A stretch of DNA of 64,000 nucleotides. Origin: an uncultured Prevotellaceae bacterium. GTDB taxonomy: Bacteria; Bacteroidota; Bacteroidia; Bacteroidales; Muribaculaceae. The position numbers were made by a program, and so were the translations under genes. Numbering within the stretch: the first letter of the stretch is position 1; every line of letters begins with the position of its first letter. Positions 37,103 through 45,694 of the stretch are shown here, piece after piece. Below the pieces are notes generated by a model that saw nothing but the letters and a program-made list of their open reading frames with translations, did not search any database and was not told the origin of the DNA. The stretch lies in assembly GCA_900318535.1 (NCBI GenBank), contig ONKU01000004.1, positions 62,001-126,000 on the forward strand. The letters run 5' to 3'.

Positions 37103-38458
37103 ATGAAAAAACTGCTTTACATCTTACTCGTCGCCCTGCTTGCCGGCTGCATCAAGGTTAACGAAGTTCCTCTTGCCGAAGAAGATTCAGCATTGGTCTC
37201 ACTGCTCAACGAACTGGACAAATGCCAGGAGAGCGGCGATCACGAGAAGCGCTTCAAATTGTATTCGCAGATTGCCGCTGAATATGAAAAGAAGAACCTA
37301 ACCGATTTGCAAAAGCAATATCAGCAGAAGATGCTGAGTGAAGCCGAAGCCATCAGCACTATAAATAATGTATATGGGCATAAGCTCATGGCCGAGGCAC
37401 TACAGCAGCTGGCAACCGCCCACATGGTGGAAGGGAGTCTGGATAGTGCTTCCATCGAGGCCCATCAGGCCTATCAATTAGCACCGAAGGACACATTGGA
37501 TTTCAGAGCTCAGACGCTCCTTTTACTCGCTCAAATCCATCTCATGGCTGAAGAGGGCGACAGTGTCGAGCATTACATCACTGAAGCAAAAAGTGTCTAT
37601 CCCAAGGTTGTTCAAACTGACCTATACCGCATCACGCATGCCTATGGGCTCAACTTACAGAACCGAAACGAGGATCTGATGGCGGTTCTTCCTTCCTATA
37701 TATCCCAAAGTGGGATTCATGGACAAGCAGAATTGACCCGCCTCTTGATGTATCATCACCAAGAAGCGAATCAATGGAGGGAAGCCTATGACGACGCCAT
37801 CAACCTGATGGACATTACCGACAGCATTGCAAGGAGTGAAACCTCGGAGAACATGGCACGAATCCATGAACTGCAGCATGAGCGCCAGATGGAGTTCCAG
37901 CGAGCAGAACGCAAGGCTGAACAAGCTCGACTGTATGTCATCATCATTGCGGTTCTACTTCTGTTATTGGCTGCAGCTGTAGCTGGATTATTCTATCGTC
38001 GTAAGGCACGGATTGCCCATGACAAAGAATTGGAGGCTATGCGCCTCTCAGAAGCTGCCCAAGCCAATGAAAATTTGGTGCGCGAGGAAAATATCAAGTT
38101 GCAACGTTTGTACTATGAGCACCTTTATGCCATAATTTTGCCTATCCTCAATGCCCATCGTGGCAAGAGCGGGCATATCAACCTTGAGGAATCGTCTTGG
38201 GAACTCATCGAAAAAAACACCGATATAGTACTTCCTGGATTCACCTCCCGCTTGCGACGGCAGCACCCGACACTCACAACCGAAGATGTCCGTTTCTGCT
38301 GCCTGCTGATGATGCGGGTGCCCAATGCGCTATTGGCTGATGTTTATGGCATTGCGCCCTCATCGGTCGCAGTCAGGAAACAACGCATGAAAAAGAAACT
38401 GGACAACGACATGCAGAATCAAACGATTGAAGATTATCTAAACCAATACATGATATGA
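37103..38458 (+). CDS. TPR-membrane-HTH regulator with lipoprotein-like signal
   Basis: This 451-residue protein starts MKKLLYILLVALLAGC, a lipobox-like signal (Cys16). Residues about 25-250 are helical TPR-like repeats (ALQQLATAHMVEGSLDSASIEAHQAYQL). One transmembrane segment lies at about 278-299 (VIIIAVLLLLLAAAVAGLFY). A coiled coil follows, then a C-terminal DNA-binding-like region (LTTEDVRFCCLLMMRVPNALLADVYGIAPSSVAVRKQRMKKKL). This layout is common for Bacteroidetes membrane regulators of the TPR/LuxR-like type. It would sense in the periplasm and act in the cytoplasm. Its last bases overlap the start of the next gene (ATGA), so that gene is the likely partner or target. Confidence 0.82.
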   Translation: MKKLLYILLVALLAGCIKVNEVPLAEEDSALVSLLNELDKCQESGDHEKRFKLYSQIAAEYEKKNLTDLQKQYQQKMLSEAEAISTINNVYGHKLMAEALQQLATAHMVEGSLDSASIEAHQAYQLAPKDTLDFRAQTLLLLAQIHLMAEEGDSVEHYITEAKSVYPKVVQTDLYRITHAYGLNLQNRNEDLMAVLPSYISQSGIHGQAELTRLLMYHHQEANQWREAYDDAINLMDITDSIARSETSENMARIHELQHERQMEFQRAERKAEQARLYVIIIAVLLLLLAAAVAGLFYRRKARIAHDKELEAMRLSEAAQANENLVREENIKLQRLYYEHLYAIILPILNAHRGKSGHINLEESSWELIEKNTDIVLPGFTSRLRRQHPTLTTEDVRFCCLLMMRVPNALLADVYGIAPSSVAVRKQRMKKKLDNDMQNQTIEDYLNQYMI

Positions 38459-41145
38459 AAATGAAAAGAACACTATTCACCTTCTTGTGCCTTATTTCGC
38501 TTTTGACGCAGGCACATGCAGGCGGCATTTGGGAAGAGGGCTCGCAATGGGATGTTATTTACACCTATGGCACTACAGGTATTGAAGATAGTACTGAGGT
38601 ACACGAAAAAATAGTAACTTTTCGTCTGCTACCTGCCTTCGATAACTATATGGCCCTTGAAGAGACTGTTACCTTTAATGGCGAGGTTGAATCTGTCCAG
38701 GTTCAAGGCTATATTCGCAATGCTGGAGACAGTTTAATTTATGTGCGACCTGTCTTGTATGACGGCAGCATTGGTGATGAATGTCTGCTCTACGATTTTC
38801 GTGAACCATACGAATATGGCGGCACAGTAAGATATGGAGTCATCGGTGGAGAAGTCAAGGAAGAATTCATTGATTGGCAAGAAGACACCTTGGATTACTA
38901 CATAATGAACAACGGCGACACGCATTGTTTGCCTGCATGGAAAGGTATCATCTATCAATATGGCTACATTGGAGGACCTATGGAACTTTTCCTGCTGAAG
39001 GCAGCTCCAGGAAAAACCCAAAAACCAAAACCTTCCAACATCAGTCATGTCATCTTCTCTACGAAGGGTGGCCACAAGACCATTTACATGAACAGTGGTG
39101 AAGAAGACGATGAAGATGATATCATTATAAATTACGATGAGATGTTGACCGACGGCACAATTTGGGAATGCTTAGCAGTTGGCACCGAGCAACCGGACCT
39201 CAAAAGCACCTACACCATTCAAGTCAAGGGAGACACTATCATCGGCAAACGTCACTGCAAGCAGGTTTATTCCTCGGAGCATAATATCCAAAAGACCATG
39301 TTTGAAGAGGGACGCAAAGTGTACGTTGTCAATGAGGATGGTCAGCCTGTGGTTCTGCTTGATTTTAACCTGCAAGATGGTGACCGTCTTGATGATGTGA
39401 CGACAGCAAGCGTGTGGGATCAAGAAAACCAGGGCTATCACTATAGAACCATCACCATCGACATGGGATTTGATTGCGCATCATATTTTGCAGGCGATAC
39501 AGCGCCATGGGCCTACGACCTGATTGAAGGCATTGGCGTCAGCAAGGATGAATACCTCAAGCAATGCTTTCTCAATGAGGAAAACACCATCTCCTATATG
39601 CTGCGCTGCTGGAAAGAAGGCACGCTTGTCTATCGTGTGCCTCAGGAATACGTCCCCTTCGTCCGCGAGGATGTCAAGTGGGTGTATTACTATGACAATC
39701 CAATTGAAGGAATGGGTTATGAAGATGGCTTCATACCATACGGTGAGCACTTCTATACATTAGAAATGAAGGGAGACACCGTGATTAACGGCAAAAGCTA
39801 TAAACCAGTACACCTCTATAGCGGTGAAAGCATTAATGAGATGAACGACACCGTTCCGGTCTATCTGCGTGAAGAGAACAAGGTGGTCTATGGCATCATA
39901 CCAGACGACAAGAGGTATTATGAGTGTCCAATAGGCATCGGAACAGAGGTGCAAGGCACGGAACTGCTCTCCACAGTACAAACTGGCGTCGAATTCATAC
40001 TCTATGACTTTAATGATCCTGCCAGCTTCTATGAGTCATTGGACAATCACATGTTCCTCCATTACGACCATGCCGAGTTGGCTCAGGTTGGACGTCATCT
40101 GACCCAAAAGCATATCTTTAACCATAGAGTTGATGATGGTGTTATTTTCGGCAATGAGAACATCATTGAAGGAATTGGTTTTGTCGGTGAATCACCGGGA
40201 ATGTCCCTTAACTACTTCTATGGCATCACTATAGGAATGGACCAAGTCATCAACCGCTTAAGCCATGTCATCGAGGATGGGGAGATTGTTTATAAGACCA
40301 AATGGTATAAAGAGCCCGTGCCTGACGATTACGAGTATGTGCCCTTTGTTCGTGAGGGAGTGAAGTGGGTGTACGCTTATAACAATCCATTCTGGGAATA
40401 CGTTTTGGATATGCCTGAAGGCTTGCAATATTACAGTTTTGAGATGAAGGGTGATGTCCAAATTGGAGATAAAACCTATAAGCCCGTGGTATTGACCCAT
40501 TACTTGGACAAAGAAGGGCATAATAAGGAAGTCGAGGATTATACCCCCATTTGCCTGCGTGAAGAGAACAAGGTGGTCTATGCCATCCATCCTGACGGCA
40601 TCCAGCATCCTCAATGTCCTGTTGGTTACGGTTGGCATATTAGTGATCCATATGATGGCCTGCCAATCTATACAACCAGTGAAGAGTTCATTCTCTATGA
40701 TTTCAACGACCCGATAGAGCTTTACTTTAATAATGAAGACTTTTGGAGTGAAGTTGATTATGACGGGACTTGGATGATGGCCATAGGTGGCGAGAAGCGC
40801 AAATGCCATCATTATCAATCCTGGTATAGTGAGGATGACTTCATTATCGAGGGCATTGGCTATGACGGCATGGCGGGATTTCCACTATTCTACTTTGAGA
40901 CGTTTATTACAGGGTTCCAGGTTGGTTATGGACTAAGCCATGTCATTGAGAACGGTCAGATCGTTTATACTGGACGTTGGTATGATCCGGGTGTCAGAGT
41001 CGGCATCGATGAGGTGGTTACTGACAAGGAAAGGCGCCTGATAGACGAGAACTATTACAACCTGATGGGCCAGCCCGTGGGTAAGGTTGTACCAACAGCA
41101 CCTGGCATCTACATCCACCAAGGCAAAAAAATCGTAGTCCGTTAA
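38455..41145 (+). CDS. Modular secreted protein with T9SS-type C-terminal tail
   Basis: This 896-residue protein has a signal peptide (MKMKRTLFTFLCLISLLTQAHA). Four related beta-rich modules follow: about 24-225, 228-395, 398-620 and 627-845. The last two share YVPFVREDVKWVYYYDNP / YVPFVREGVKWVYAYNNP, YLREENKVVYGI / CLREENKVVYAI and RLSHVIEDGEIVYKTKWY / GLSHVIENGQIVYTGRWY. The C-terminus (YNLMGQPVGKVVPTAPGIYI, then HQGKKIVVR) matches type IX secretion sorting tails, implying surface delivery. No family name is recognised. The start overlaps the regulator gene upstream by 4 bp, so the two are translated as a pair. Confidence 0.78.
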   Translation: MKMKRTLFTFLCLISLLTQAHAGGIWEEGSQWDVIYTYGTTGIEDSTEVHEKIVTFRLLPAFDNYMALEETVTFNGEVESVQVQGYIRNAGDSLIYVRPVLYDGSIGDECLLYDFREPYEYGGTVRYGVIGGEVKEEFIDWQEDTLDYYIMNNGDTHCLPAWKGIIYQYGYIGGPMELFLLKAAPGKTQKPKPSNISHVIFSTKGGHKTIYMNSGEEDDEDDIIINYDEMLTDGTIWECLAVGTEQPDLKSTYTIQVKGDTIIGKRHCKQVYSSEHNIQKTMFEEGRKVYVVNEDGQPVVLLDFNLQDGDRLDDVTTASVWDQENQGYHYRTITIDMGFDCASYFAGDTAPWAYDLIEGIGVSKDEYLKQCFLNEENTISYMLRCWKEGTLVYRVPQEYVPFVREDVKWVYYYDNPIEGMGYEDGFIPYGEHFYTLEMKGDTVINGKSYKPVHLYSGESINEMNDTVPVYLREENKVVYGIIPDDKRYYECPIGIGTEVQGTELLSTVQTGVEFILYDFNDPASFYESLDNHMFLHYDHAELAQVGRHLTQKHIFNHRVDDGVIFGNENIIEGIGFVGESPGMSLNYFYGITIGMDQVINRLSHVIEDGEIVYKTKWYKEPVPDDYEYVPFVREGVKWVYAYNNPFWEYVLDMPEGLQYYSFEMKGDVQIGDKTYKPVVLTHYLDKEGHNKEVEDYTPICLREENKVVYAIHPDGIQHPQCPVGYGWHISDPYDGLPIYTTSEEFILYDFNDPIELYFNNEDFWSEVDYDGTWMMAIGGEKRKCHHYQSWYSEDDFIIEGIGYDGMAGFPLFYFETFITGFQVGYGLSHVIENGQIVYTGRWYDPGVRVGIDEVVTDKERRLIDENYYNLMGQPVGKVVPTAPGIYIHQGKKIVVR

Positions 41146-41200
41146 AAGTCAGACGACAGGAAAGACAGCAAACAGATAACAATCCTGTCTGCGGTAAAAG

Positions 41201-41271
41201 GAAAACAATAAACACAATAAGTACAAACTACTGACAGTCAGTTGTTTGTATTTATTGTGTTTATTGTTTTC
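41201..41271. terminator. 28-bp bidirectional terminator
   Basis: Arms 41201-41228 and 41244-41271 pair over 28 bp with a single G-U pair and a 15-nt loop. The outer part is GAAAACAATAAACACAATAA, AT-rich on both strands. It separates the convergent secreted-protein and glutamine synthetase genes. Confidence 0.8.
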
Positions 41272-41292
41272 TTTTATGTGGTTCGGGACGGT

Positions 41293-42801
41293 TTAACCGC
41301 ACTGGAAGTACTCGTTGACGAGCTGTGAGGTGCGCTTGGGATCGTGCTCGATGTCGTGGCGCAGGGTGCGGTCGTTGAACGAGCGCAATTCGGCGATGAT
41401 GCCATCGATCATGTGTGCGCTGAAGACATCCTTCTTCTCAAAGGCTGCACGCAGCTTCTCCAGGCAGTCGGCACTGGCTACGCAGCTGTCGGGCAGGCAG
41501 TCGAGCTCGTTGAGGCGGGCTGCATTGGCTGCATCGTGGATGTTGACGTCAACATAGGTCTTGGCGGCCAGTTCGAGGGCATTCTCCATCTCGAAGCCAT
41601 GGCGGCAGGCAACGCACAGTCCGGCCAGCAGCTGGTAGATGTCGGCCGAGCCGTCCGGCGAGCGCATCTCGACGGTTTGCTTCTGGGTGGTATCGAAGTT
41701 GCTGGCGGGTTCCAGCGGGTTGGCGGTGCGGCACATGTCGGCGCCTGCGGTCCAGCCCAGCGGCACGCGCACGAGAACCGAGCGGTTGCGGTCGCCCCAG
41801 CATACGTTGGTGGGAGCCTCCTGGTGGGGAACCAGACGGAAGTAAGACATCGGGTTCTTGTTGCCGAAGGCCGTGATGGCGGGAGCCAGGTCCATCATAC
41901 CGGCGATGGCCTTGCGGGCCTCGTCGCTCAGGACGCCCTTGTCGTTGAGCATCATGTTGCGGCCGTCCTTCATCATGCGCATGTGGATATGCAGACCAGA
42001 ACCGGCTTTACCGGTGGTGATTTTGGGGGCGAAGGTCACGTTCAGGTCCGCACGGAAGGCCAGGTTGCGGATCACCCACTTGGCCACCATCAGCTGGTCG
42101 GCAGCGTCGAGCACGGGAACGGGCAGGAACTCGATCTCGTTCTGCTCATAGACCACGCCGTCCTGCTCAAAGTTACCCACCTCGCTATGGCCGTACTTGA
42201 TCTGTCCACCGGCCTTGGCGATGTAGTCCATGCATTGCTGGCGGAAACCGTTGGTCTTGGCGTAGGGCATCGACTCGTGATAGCCGTGCTGATCGCGGGC
42301 AGGGTAGAAAGCAACCGACGGGCGGATAACGTAGTATTCCAGCTCGCCCATGGCCTCATATTCCATGCCAGTCACCTCGCGGAAGGCTTGGGCAGCCTTG
42401 CGCAGCGTCTGCTCGGGTGAGCTCTCCAGCGGGTTGCCGTCCTTGTCAAAGAACGAGCACAGCATGCACAGTGTGGGAATGTCGGCAAACGGGTCGAGGA
42501 AGGCGGTGCTGAAGCGGGGCAGCACATACAAGTCGCTCGAGCTGGCCTGGATGAAGCTGAACAGGCTGGAACCGTCAACGCGCTCACCGCATGAGAGGAT
42601 GGTGCGCAGATATTCCTTGCTGCTGATGACAAAGTTCAGGGTTTTCAACTTGCCGTCACCGCCGGGATACATGAAGTTGACCATACGGATGTTGTTCTCC
42701 TCGATGTAGCGGATGATGTCGGCCTTGGTGAACTCGCGGGGTTCTTTCTGCAGGTAGGCAACTACCTGGTTGGCGTTAAGTGCCAGGATTTCGTTTTCCA
42801 A
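41293..42801 (-). CDS. glnA: Glutamine synthetase
   Basis: This 502-residue enzyme makes glutamine from glutamate, ammonia and ATP. It has an N-terminal beta-grasp domain (VNFMYPGGDGKLKTLNFVIS, VDGSSL). The catalytic domain has ELEYYV, YEQNEIEF (metal Glu residues), GSGLHIHMRM (active-site His), and NRSVLVRVPLG plus VEMRSPDGSADIY. It is longer than typical type I enzymes (about 450-470). The E. coli adenylylation loop Tyr is not evident (here ELDCLPDS). The start is a TTG at 42801: a stop lies six codons upstream with no ATG between, and homologues begin at this point. It has a full promoter. Confidence 0.93.
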   Translation of the reverse strand: MENEILALNANQVVAYLQKEPREFTKADIIRYIEENNIRMVNFMYPGGDGKLKTLNFVISSKEYLRTILSCGERVDGSSLFSFIQASSSDLYVLPRFSTAFLDPFADIPTLCMLCSFFDKDGNPLESSPEQTLRKAAQAFREVTGMEYEAMGELEYYVIRPSVAFYPARDQHGYHESMPYAKTNGFRQQCMDYIAKAGGQIKYGHSEVGNFEQDGVVYEQNEIEFLPVPVLDAADQLMVAKWVIRNLAFRADLNVTFAPKITTGKAGSGLHIHMRMMKDGRNMMLNDKGVLSDEARKAIAGMMDLAPAITAFGNKNPMSYFRLVPHQEAPTNVCWGDRNRSVLVRVPLGWTAGADMCRTANPLEPASNFDTTQKQTVEMRSPDGSADIYQLLAGLCVACRHGFEMENALELAAKTYVDVNIHDAANAARLNELDCLPDSCVASADCLEKLRAAFEKKDVFSAHMIDGIIAELRSFNDRTLRHDIEHDPKRTSQLVNEYFQCG

Positions 42802-43124
42802 TTTCTTTGAATGATGTTAATGGAAGCCGCAGTAGTGTATTTGTCAGGAATACAACGCGTTGCAAGACAAATCAGCCCATTGGCTTCACAGGTTAATTTA
42901 AGTTTTCGGTTCTACGGGCAAAGGTAGTGCAAGTCGGGCGAAGTGCCAAACAAAAAGCCATTTTTTTGTTTGCAATGCCGTGTTGTGGCCCACCTTCGGC
43001 ACAGTGTTGCGGTACCCATTTTTTTATATGTGGGCGTCTTTTTCCGATAGGATTGGTTAGCCTTCGTCAAAAAAACACTATCTTTGCCTAATGGAGAACG
43101 AAGATAATTGACACCATTGACGAG
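42802..43124. other. Divergent intergenic region with two promoters
   Basis: This 323-bp gap carries the glnA promoter on minus (42919-42950) and a -7 element TATCTTTG at 43079-43086 on plus for the dockerin-tailed gene. The latter has TTGG about 22 bp upstream. No gene is seen. Confidence 0.65.
42919..42950 (-). promoter_or_regulatory. Promoter of glnA
   Basis: On the minus strand TTTG (42947-42950) and TACCTTTG (42919-42926) are spaced by 20 bp. The leader to the TTG start is about 110 nt. Confidence 0.8.
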
Positions 43125-43835
43125 ATGATTAAAAGGCAGATACTCACTTTTGCCGCGTGGGCGGCCATGGCGCTGACGGCGATAGGCCAGTCGTTGCCCC
43201 AGTTCACCTATGACAATTACGACGGATGGAGTTATAACAATCCCGGATTGGAACTGAATGGTGACAACATCGGTGACGGCAGGATTGTGCTATACGTTTC
43301 CACAGGCGGGCTCGTACTCCAGTTAATCTCTCCTTCTTTTTCCTGTCAAGGCATCGACAGCATTTCCAGCACTGTGACTTGGTTCACCAGGAATATTGCC
43401 AATAGCGAATTTGACTTGACACGCACAGCCCTGACTTTGGCTATCGATGACGTAGACGGCAATCCAGTGGACTCGGTGACCGTCACACCCACCACTCCCG
43501 GCGTGAGGACCCACATGCTGGATTTCACCATTCCGGTACCCAAGGGGATGACAACGGCGCGCTTGCGTTTAGTCGCTTGGAGGGCCAATGTGGTGAGTTG
43601 CGGTGCCGTCAGGTCGGCTACGTTCACTGCAGAATCCTCGTCGGGACCCACTACATCGACAGGCGATGTGGACGGCAGCGGGACAGTCAACATCAGCGAT
43701 GTGACAACCCTGATTGACTACCTGCTGAACAACGACACGGTCATCAACAGGGAAAATGCCGATATCGATGGCGACGGAACCATCAACATCGGCGACGTGA
43801 CCGCCCTCATCGACAAATTATTATCGGGAAATTAG
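43125..43835 (+). CDS. Small secreted protein with dockerin-like C-terminus
   Basis: This 236-residue protein has a signal peptide (MIKRQILTFAAWAAMALTAIGQ). A beta-rich domain of about 145 residues follows (LPQFTYDNYDGWSYNNPG, SFSCQGIDSISSTVTWF). A Ser/Thr linker leads to two dockerin-type calcium loops: GDVDGSGTVNISDVTTLIDYLL and DIDGDGTINIGDVTALIDKLL, broken here for length. It ends right after the second repeat without a T9SS tail. The role is unknown. The same double repeat occurs in the proteins at 1426-5094 and 57674-60391. Confidence 0.8.
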   Translation: MIKRQILTFAAWAAMALTAIGQSLPQFTYDNYDGWSYNNPGLELNGDNIGDGRIVLYVSTGGLVLQLISPSFSCQGIDSISSTVTWFTRNIANSEFDLTRTALTLAIDDVDGNPVDSVTVTPTTPGVRTHMLDFTIPVPKGMTTARLRLVAWRANVVSCGAVRSATFTAESSSGPTTSTGDVDGSGTVNISDVTTLIDYLLNNDTVINRENADIDGDGTINIGDVTALIDKLLSGN

Positions 43836-43946
43836 AGACCTATAGGTTATAGGGTGCACACATGCGTAAACAAAACTGACGGGACCCAACGCAATGACGC
43901 GAAGTTTTAATGTTATTGCTCGCAAGAACTCGCTAAAATTATATAT

Positions 43947-45269
43947 TTAGCGGCGTGCGTTGGCCATGCCGTAGAGCATGACCACGACGAAGCAGACTGC
44001 GGGAACGATAAAGGACAGGTTGGCCGACGGCATGAAAGTGACGTCACTGTCGATGATCATCGCCTGCACGGCGGGCAACAGGCTGCCGCCCAAGATAGCC
44101 ATGATCAGTCCTGCCGAGCCCAGTTCGGTGTCCTCGTTAACGCCTCCCAGCGCAAGGCCGTAGATGGTGGGGAACATCAGGCTCATGCAGGCCGAAACAC
44201 CCACCAGGCAATACATGCCCGCCTGGCCACCCAGCACGATGACACCACACACCAACAGCAGTGCCAGCGCGGCAAACACTGCCAGCAAACGGCCCGGCTT
44301 GAAGTACTTCATCAGATACATGTTCACAAAGCGCATGAGGCAGAAGATCACCATCGCCACGATGTTGTAACGCTGCGACAGCACCTCGGCGGCCTGTTCG
44401 CTCATCCCCTGGGCCATAAACACTCGGGTGCCATACTGGATGATGAAGGTCCAGCAAGTGATTTGTGCACCCACATAGAAGAACTGAGCCACAACGCCGT
44501 TGCGATAGGTCCTGTTGGCAAACAGGCGCCTGAAAGCCGGCAACAAGGCTCCATGACGGTCGGCACCCTGCTGACGCACAGAGGGAATGGGCAGGAACAG
44601 CATCAACACCAGCAGCGCCACAAGCACCACACCCAGCAGGGCATAGGGCTGGACCAGGATGCTCAAATCGCTCTGTTTCAACGCCTCAAAGCTGGCATCG
44701 TCGAGCGTGGCCCGCTGGGCCGTGTCGAGCGGGGAGAGACGAGCCTGGATATAGTTCATCGCCACAAACATGCCCGCCAGCGATCCGATGGGGTTGAACG
44801 ACTGGGCCAGGTTCAGGCGGCGTGTGGCCGTCTCGTGGTCACCCATGCGCAGGATATAGGGGTTGGCCGTGGTTTCGAGGAACGACAGGCCGCAGGTGAG
44901 GATGAAGTAGGCGATGAGGAACGGTGCGAAACTGCCGATGGTTCGGGCAGGGATGAACAGCAGTACACCCAGCGCATACAGGGCCAGTCCCATGATGATG
45001 CCGCTCTTGAACGAGTGGCGACGGATGAACAGCGCCGCCGGCAAGGCCATGCAGAAGTAACCGCCATAGAAGGCCACCTGCACCAGTGCGCCCTGGGTTA
45101 CGCTCATGCGGAATATCTTGGAAAAAGCCTTGACCATTGGGTTAGTGATGTCGTTGGCAAAGCCCCACAGGGCAAAACAGCACGTCACCACGATGAACGG
45201 GAGCACATAGCTCACGCCCTCGCGTGTTATCAGTAATCGGGATTTCTTTTGATTATCAGTCTCTCTCAT
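43947..45269 (-). CDS. fucP: Fucose-type sugar permease (MFS)
   Basis: This 440-residue protein has twelve transmembrane segments. The family block is VTCCFALWGFANDITNPMVKAF near residues 28-50, then QVAFYGGYFCMALPAAL and FLETTANPYILRMGD. This is the FucP/GlcNAc-type H+-symporter family of Bacteroidetes. Specificity for L-fucose is inferred from similarity and from the mutarotase upstream. The start is taken as the ATG at 45269; a GTG directly before it is in frame. It is the last gene of a three-gene minus-strand operon. Confidence 0.88.
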   Translation of the reverse strand: MRETDNQKKSRLLITREGVSYVLPFIVVTCCFALWGFANDITNPMVKAFSKIFRMSVTQGALVQVAFYGGYFCMALPAALFIRRHSFKSGIIMGLALYALGVLLFIPARTIGSFAPFLIAYFILTCGLSFLETTANPYILRMGDHETATRRLNLAQSFNPIGSLAGMFVAMNYIQARLSPLDTAQRATLDDASFEALKQSDLSILVQPYALLGVVLVALLVLMLFLPIPSVRQQGADRHGALLPAFRRLFANRTYRNGVVAQFFYVGAQITCWTFIIQYGTRVFMAQGMSEQAAEVLSQRYNIVAMVIFCLMRFVNMYLMKYFKPGRLLAVFAALALLLVCGVIVLGGQAGMYCLVGVSACMSLMFPTIYGLALGGVNEDTELGSAGLIMAILGGSLLPAVQAMIIDSDVTFMPSANLSFIVPAVCFVVVMLYGMANARR

Positions 45270-45275
45270 CACTTA

Positions 45276-45332
45276 CTAAACTCTAAACCCTAAACTCTAA
45301 ACTTCAAGCTTCAAGCCTTCTTGAAGCTTGAA
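45276..45332. repeat. Heptamer array A10 with 13-bp hairpin
   Basis: Units CTAAACT, CTAAACC, CTAAACT, CTAAACT (45276-45303) abut a perfect 13-bp hairpin (45303-45315, TTCAAGCTTCAAG, with 45320-45332, 4-nt loop). The hairpin encodes the last residues of the mutarotase, and that gene's stop codon (45297-45299) is in the array. In the direction of transcription (minus) the order is hairpin, stop, array. Confidence 0.85.
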
Positions 45333-45650
45333 TATCCGTTCCATCAGTTGCCACTTGGCCGTCGAGGGCGCATTGGGGTCACAGCCCTGGAAACGGGCCA
45401 CATAGGCTTCCCACTCGGCTTGCCGGGGTAGGGTGGCCAGACGGGCGTTGTCTTTCTCCCAGTCGAACTCGTCGGTCGTGTCACAGATCATAAACAGGCG
45501 GTTGCCGTGGATGTAGATCTGCATGTCCAGGATGCCCACGCTGCGGATGCCTTCCTGTATCTCGGGCCACACATGGGCGTGGGCCTCGACATATTGTTCA
45601 ATCAGCTCGCGATCATCGCGTAATTCTAGCGTCTGACAATAGCGTTTCAT
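45297..45650 (-). CDS. L-rhamnose/L-fucose mutarotase family protein
   Basis: This 117-residue protein of the RhaM family interconverts alpha and beta anomers of deoxy-hexoses. YCQTLELRDDRELIEQYVEAH, then HVWPEIQEGIRSVGI, hold the conserved Tyr, His and Trp-Pro. A closing W-rich region (EAYVARFQGCD, KWQLMERIFKL) is also typical. Co-location with a FucP-type permease suggests L-fucose as substrate (inference). It lies in the middle of the operon. The C-terminal residues KLQEGLKLEV are encoded by a hairpin shared with array A10, so the tail may have been created by the repeat. Confidence 0.88.
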   Translation of the reverse strand: MKRYCQTLELRDDRELIEQYVEAHAHVWPEIQEGIRSVGILDMQIYIHGNRLFMICDTTDEFDWEKDNARLATLPRQAEWEAYVARFQGCDPNAPSTAKWQLMERIFKLQEGLKLEV

Positions 45651-45694
45651 GATGTATGAATGGAATGGTTTAGAAATATTGAATTCTCATGCGG

